The translations under genes were made by a program, and so were the position numbers. A stretch of 64,000 nt of DNA from the NCBI RefSeq assembly GCF_022213955.1, contig NZ_JAKNTW010000009.1:124001-188000 (forward strand). The letters run 5' to 3'. The stretch comes from Dolomitihabitans soli (GTDB lineage Bacteria > Actinomycetota > Actinomycetes > Streptosporangiales > Streptosporangiaceae). Under the pieces are notes generated by a model. The model saw only the letters and a list, made by a program, of their open reading frames with translations. It made no database searches and was not told where the DNA came from. This document shows, in pieces, positions 61,737 to 64,000 of this stretch (positions are counted from its first letter, which is position 1; every line of letters begins with the position of its first letter).

Positions 61737-62324
61737 TTGCCGGACGGAGACGACTATCCACCCGGCTACTACGTTCGCAGCGGTCCCGAACCTCCGGTGG
61801 GACGAGGCGTGCCGGTCTGGCCTCGGGCGGGCCGGCGGCGGGGGCCGTTGCTCACGCCCCTCCTGCTGGCTCTGTCGGCGGGGGCCAACGTGTGGCTCGG
61901 CGTGCTGCTGCACCGCGAACAACCACCTGCGGCGGCGGCCGTCTCCTCCCCCAAGCCCCCTCCTCATGGCGGGCGGATGGCGTCGCCGGTGACCATCCCG
62001 CCGGCGGTGGCCGAACCCATGCCCAGGGCCGTCAGGGAGAAGATGTCGGCGCGCCGGGTGATGATCCCCCGCGGACGACCTCTCCCGGCCCGGCGCCCGC
62101 CCGCCGTCGGTCCCGCCGGTCCCGCGCGCGGGCGGTCCGTGGACACGTCGCTCCGGCTTGAGACGATCTGCGATGACTACGACGGGGTCATCGCCGGGGC
62201 CTGCCGAACGGCCCTCGCGGACGACGGGCCCGGACTCGGGCTCTCCATGATCCCGCGCGCCTGCCATCACGCGACCCTGGGGCTGGCCGACCGCCTCTGG
62301 CCCTTGCCCTGGTGCCACCGCTGA
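61737..62324 (+). CDS. Hypothetical membrane-anchored protein (195 aa)
   Basis: No family is recognised. A TTG at 61737 (LPDGDDYPPGYYVRSG) follows AGGAGGAGG at eight bases; a GTG at 61728 is an alternative that overlaps that site. The protein has one membrane helix (LLTPLLLALSAGANVWLGVLL), a Pro-rich linker, and a C-terminal region with four Cys (ICDDYDGVIAGACRTAL, IPRACHHA, PWCHR). An opposing long open frame is Arg/Pro-rich and looks like a shadow. The gene is only moderately certain. Confidence 0.5.
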   Translation: MPDGDDYPPGYYVRSGPEPPVGRGVPVWPRAGRRRGPLLTPLLLALSAGANVWLGVLLHREQPPAAAAVSSPKPPPHGGRMASPVTIPPAVAEPMPRAVREKMSARRVMIPRGRPLPARRPPAVGPAGPARGRSVDTSLRLETICDDYDGVIAGACRTALADDGPGLGLSMIPRACHHATLGLADRLWPLPWCHR

Positions 62325-62492
62325 GCTTGGCCGGCTGCGCATCGACCTGGAACGGGCTCGGGATGAGGCACGGGGCCTGTTGGGCGTTACCCGCCGGCTC
62401 GGGGATGAGCCGGATGGGGTCGGGCAGACGCGACCGGAGATCGTCCTGCTTGGTCGCGGCAGCGACGATCCGTGCTGTCCTAGCCTGGGCAC

Positions 62493-63332
62493 ATGTCGGA
62501 GTATGTGTGGAGGCGGGCGGCGCCGGTGCTACGCGGGCTGGTGTCCGGGTACTCGGGGTATCGCTGGTCCGGTGCGCCGGGGCTGCATCATGGGCTGCCG
62601 TCCACGCATCTGACGCTCATCATCTGCCTGTCCGGCACGCTCGACTTCGTCGGACGTCGGCCCGCGTCCTTCGTGTCCGTGGCCGGCGGGTTGCACGACG
62701 ATCCGGTCGTGATGTCGCACGACGGCCGGCAGCACGGCCTACAACTGGATGTGACCTGGCGAGGCGCCCGGACCTTGCTGGGACTGCCGGCCGGCGAGTT
62801 GGCCGGTGACGTGGTCGGTCTGCCGGATCTGCTCGGCGATCGGGCCGGTGAGCTGGTCGAACGGCTGGCCGCCGCGCCGACGTGGCGGCACCGGTTCCGG
62901 CTGCTGGACACCACGCTGTCCGGGCTGGTCGACGACGGCCGCGGCGAGCCGCCGGCCGAGGTGGTGCAGGCGTGGCGGCGGCTGACCGAGACCTCCGGGA
63001 ACCTGCGGATCGGCGCGCTTGCCCGGGAGGTGGGCTGGAGTCGCCGACACCTCAACAACCGGTTCCAGCGTGAGATCGGCCTGCCACCGAAGGCGGCGGC
63101 CCGGGTGATCCGGTTCGAACGCGCCCGGCGCCTGCTGCGCTCCCCGCCCCGGCTGTCGCTGGCCGACACCGCGGTCCAGTGCGGCTACGTCGATCAGGCC
63201 CACCTGGCGCGGGACTTCCGCGCCCTGGGCGACCTCACCGCGACGCAATGGCTCGCGGAGTTCCCATCCGTACAAGACGTGGACGCGGCCCTGGGCGACG
63301 ATGGGCCGCATGACGCAGACCAGCAGTACTGA
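62493..63332 (+). CDS. AraC-family transcriptional regulator
   Basis: This 279-aa protein has an N-terminal cupin-like domain (LHHGLPSTHLTLIICLSGTLDFVG) and a C-terminal double HTH (RIGALAREVGWSRRHLNNRFQREIGLPPKAAARVIRFERARRLL, SLADTAVQCGYVDQAHLARDFRAL). Its end overlaps the following VOC gene by about 30 bp, so the VOC proteins are likely its partners or targets. Confidence 0.92.
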   Translation: MSEYVWRRAAPVLRGLVSGYSGYRWSGAPGLHHGLPSTHLTLIICLSGTLDFVGRRPASFVSVAGGLHDDPVVMSHDGRQHGLQLDVTWRGARTLLGLPAGELAGDVVGLPDLLGDRAGELVERLAAAPTWRHRFRLLDTTLSGLVDDGRGEPPAEVVQAWRRLTETSGNLRIGALAREVGWSRRHLNNRFQREIGLPPKAAARVIRFERARRLLRSPPRLSLADTAVQCGYVDQAHLARDFRALGDLTATQWLAEFPSVQDVDAALGDDGPHDADQQY

Positions 63333-63708
63333 CCGTCCCTCAGTGTGGCCCTGCCTGTCCTTCCGCGACGCGGACGCTGCGATCGGCTTCCTCGTCGACG
63401 CGTTCGGATTCGTGGAGCGGACCCGCCGTAGCGACGACGACACCCTGCATGTGGAGATCGGCTGGCCATCCGGTGCCGGCGGGATCATGATCGGCGCGGT
63501 CGACGCGGCCGACGAGTGCGCCCAGCCGTCCGGCGGCGGCTCGATCTACGTCGTGACCGACGACCCGGACGCCGTCTACGCCCGCGCGACCGCGTCCGGA
63601 GCGAAGGTCGTACGGGAGATCAAGGACGAGGACTACGGGAACCGTATTTTCACCGTGCGCGACCTGGAGGGCAACCTCTGGAGCTTCGGTACCTATCCCG
63701 GCTGCTAG
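63301..63708 (+). CDS. VOC-superfamily (glyoxalase/bleomycin-resistance-like) protein
   Basis: This 135-aa protein has the VOC beta-alpha-beta-beta-beta pattern (VWPCLSFRDADAAIGFLVDAFGFVERTRR, then GGSIYVVTDDPDAVYARATASGAKVVREIKDEDYGNRIFTVRDLEGNLWSFGTY). It retains a terminal metal-type region. ATG at 63301 or 63310; both overlap the araC-like gene. The substrate is unknown. Confidence 0.85.
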   Translation: MGRMTQTSSTDRPSVWPCLSFRDADAAIGFLVDAFGFVERTRRSDDDTLHVEIGWPSGAGGIMIGAVDAADECAQPSGGGSIYVVTDDPDAVYARATASGAKVVREIKDEDYGNRIFTVRDLEGNLWSFGTYPGC

Positions 63709-63748
63709 GGCATGTTCACGTAGGGAGTCTCATCGTTTGGAGTCGTCG

Positions 63749-64000
63749 ATGGCCGTTCGCCGTGTCGTGCCCAACGTCCGGTCAGAGGCTGTGCCGGAGA
63801 GCCGGGAGTTCTATGGGCTGCTGGGCTTCGAAGAGGTCATGAACCTCGGCTGGATCGTCACGCTCGCTTCCCCGTCCAGCCCGACAGCGCAGGTCAGCTT
63901 CATTGCCGGCGACAAGACCGCATCGGTCACCCCCGACCTGAGCGTCGAGGTGGACGATGTCGACGCGGCCTATGCGGTCATGCGGGAGAGCGGGGCGGAG
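63749..64000 (+). CDS. VOC-superfamily protein, partial (3' end outside window)
   Basis: 84 codons are visible: MAVRRVVPNVRSEAVPESREFYGLLGFEEVMNLGWIVTLASPSSPTAQVSFIAGD, then LSVEVDDVDAAYAVMRESGAE. This is a typical VOC-domain start, distinct from the upstream copy. It probably continues for about 40 residues beyond the edge. It lies 40 bp after the first VOC gene, on the same strand. Confidence 0.8.
   Translation, partial: MAVRRVVPNVRSEAVPESREFYGLLGFEEVMNLGWIVTLASPSSPTAQVSFIAGDKTASVTPDLSVEVDDVDAAYAVMRESGAE

Noticed and set aside
61548-62492. A 314-codon minus-strand frame opposite the 195-aa hypothetical gene
   Set aside because: Arg/Pro/Ser-rich with no helix or motif pattern. The plus strand has a ribosome binding site and a membrane helix, so I kept that one.

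Overview
The window is high-GC, gene-dense actinobacterial chromosome. It looks like the replication-origin-proximal core of a filamentous actinomycete, most likely order Streptosporangiales. This rests on GC-rich third codon positions, frequent GTG/TTG starts, and a block running trxA-trxB-antisigma-sigM-pseudokinase-murJ-DUF6049-cca-ino1-padR-DUF5318-ponA-rpsF-ssb-rpsR-rplI-MATE-dnaB. From memory this order matches the Streptomyces core; in mycobacteria the same genes lie on both sides of oriC. The species cannot be named from sequence alone.

Layout. 1-2.9 kb: the edge of a threonine aldolase gene, decayed IS481 and IS256 transposases, a small hypothetical gene, and a non-coding stretch with a perfect ParB-type parS site and several short duplications. 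2.9-6 kb: D-Ala-D-Ala ligase, a PLP aminotransferase and a GNAT protein. 6.2-15.1 kb (all minus): thioredoxin/thioredoxin reductase behind a SigR-like promoter, an ECF sigma factor with its zinc anti-sigma factor, a membrane pseudokinase, MurJ lipid II flippase, DUF6049 and a YbaK-type deacylase. 15.3-31.2 kb: CCA-adding enzyme, BioA, an MFS exporter, Idi, Ino1 with its PadR regulator, a class A penicillin-binding protein, two GT-C-like membrane proteins, endonuclease IV, and the rpsF-ssb-rpsR-rplI operon. 31.4-36.8 kb: a complete polar amino-acid ABC importer, an APC permease and a MATE exporter.

37.1-40.8 kb holds the most striking gene: dnaB carrying two inteins. The first sits in the Walker A motif and has the signature of a class 3 intein (Ala1 plus Trp/Cys/Thr). 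The second is a conventional Cys1 intein. A cluster of DnaA-box-like 9-mers lies just upstream of the gene.

40.8-53 kb is more accessory: a desaturase, a phosphoesterase, an Lrp regulator divergent from an SMP-30 protein, an SDR gene and its TetR regulator sharing an 18-bp operator, an ABC-2 exporter, and two tandem histidine kinases (the first with a degenerate ATPase) plus their response regulator. A second DnaN-like sliding clamp and a patch of decayed signalling genes follow. 53-64 kb: GntR and XRE regulators, a PH-domain protein, upp, two tRNA-deaminase-associated proteins, a repeat-built 100-aa ORF wedged by overlapping start/stop codons in front of tadA, tRNA-Ser(CGA), an orphan VapB-like protein, two paralogous zinc metallopeptidases, and an AraC-VOC-VOC cluster that runs off the right edge.
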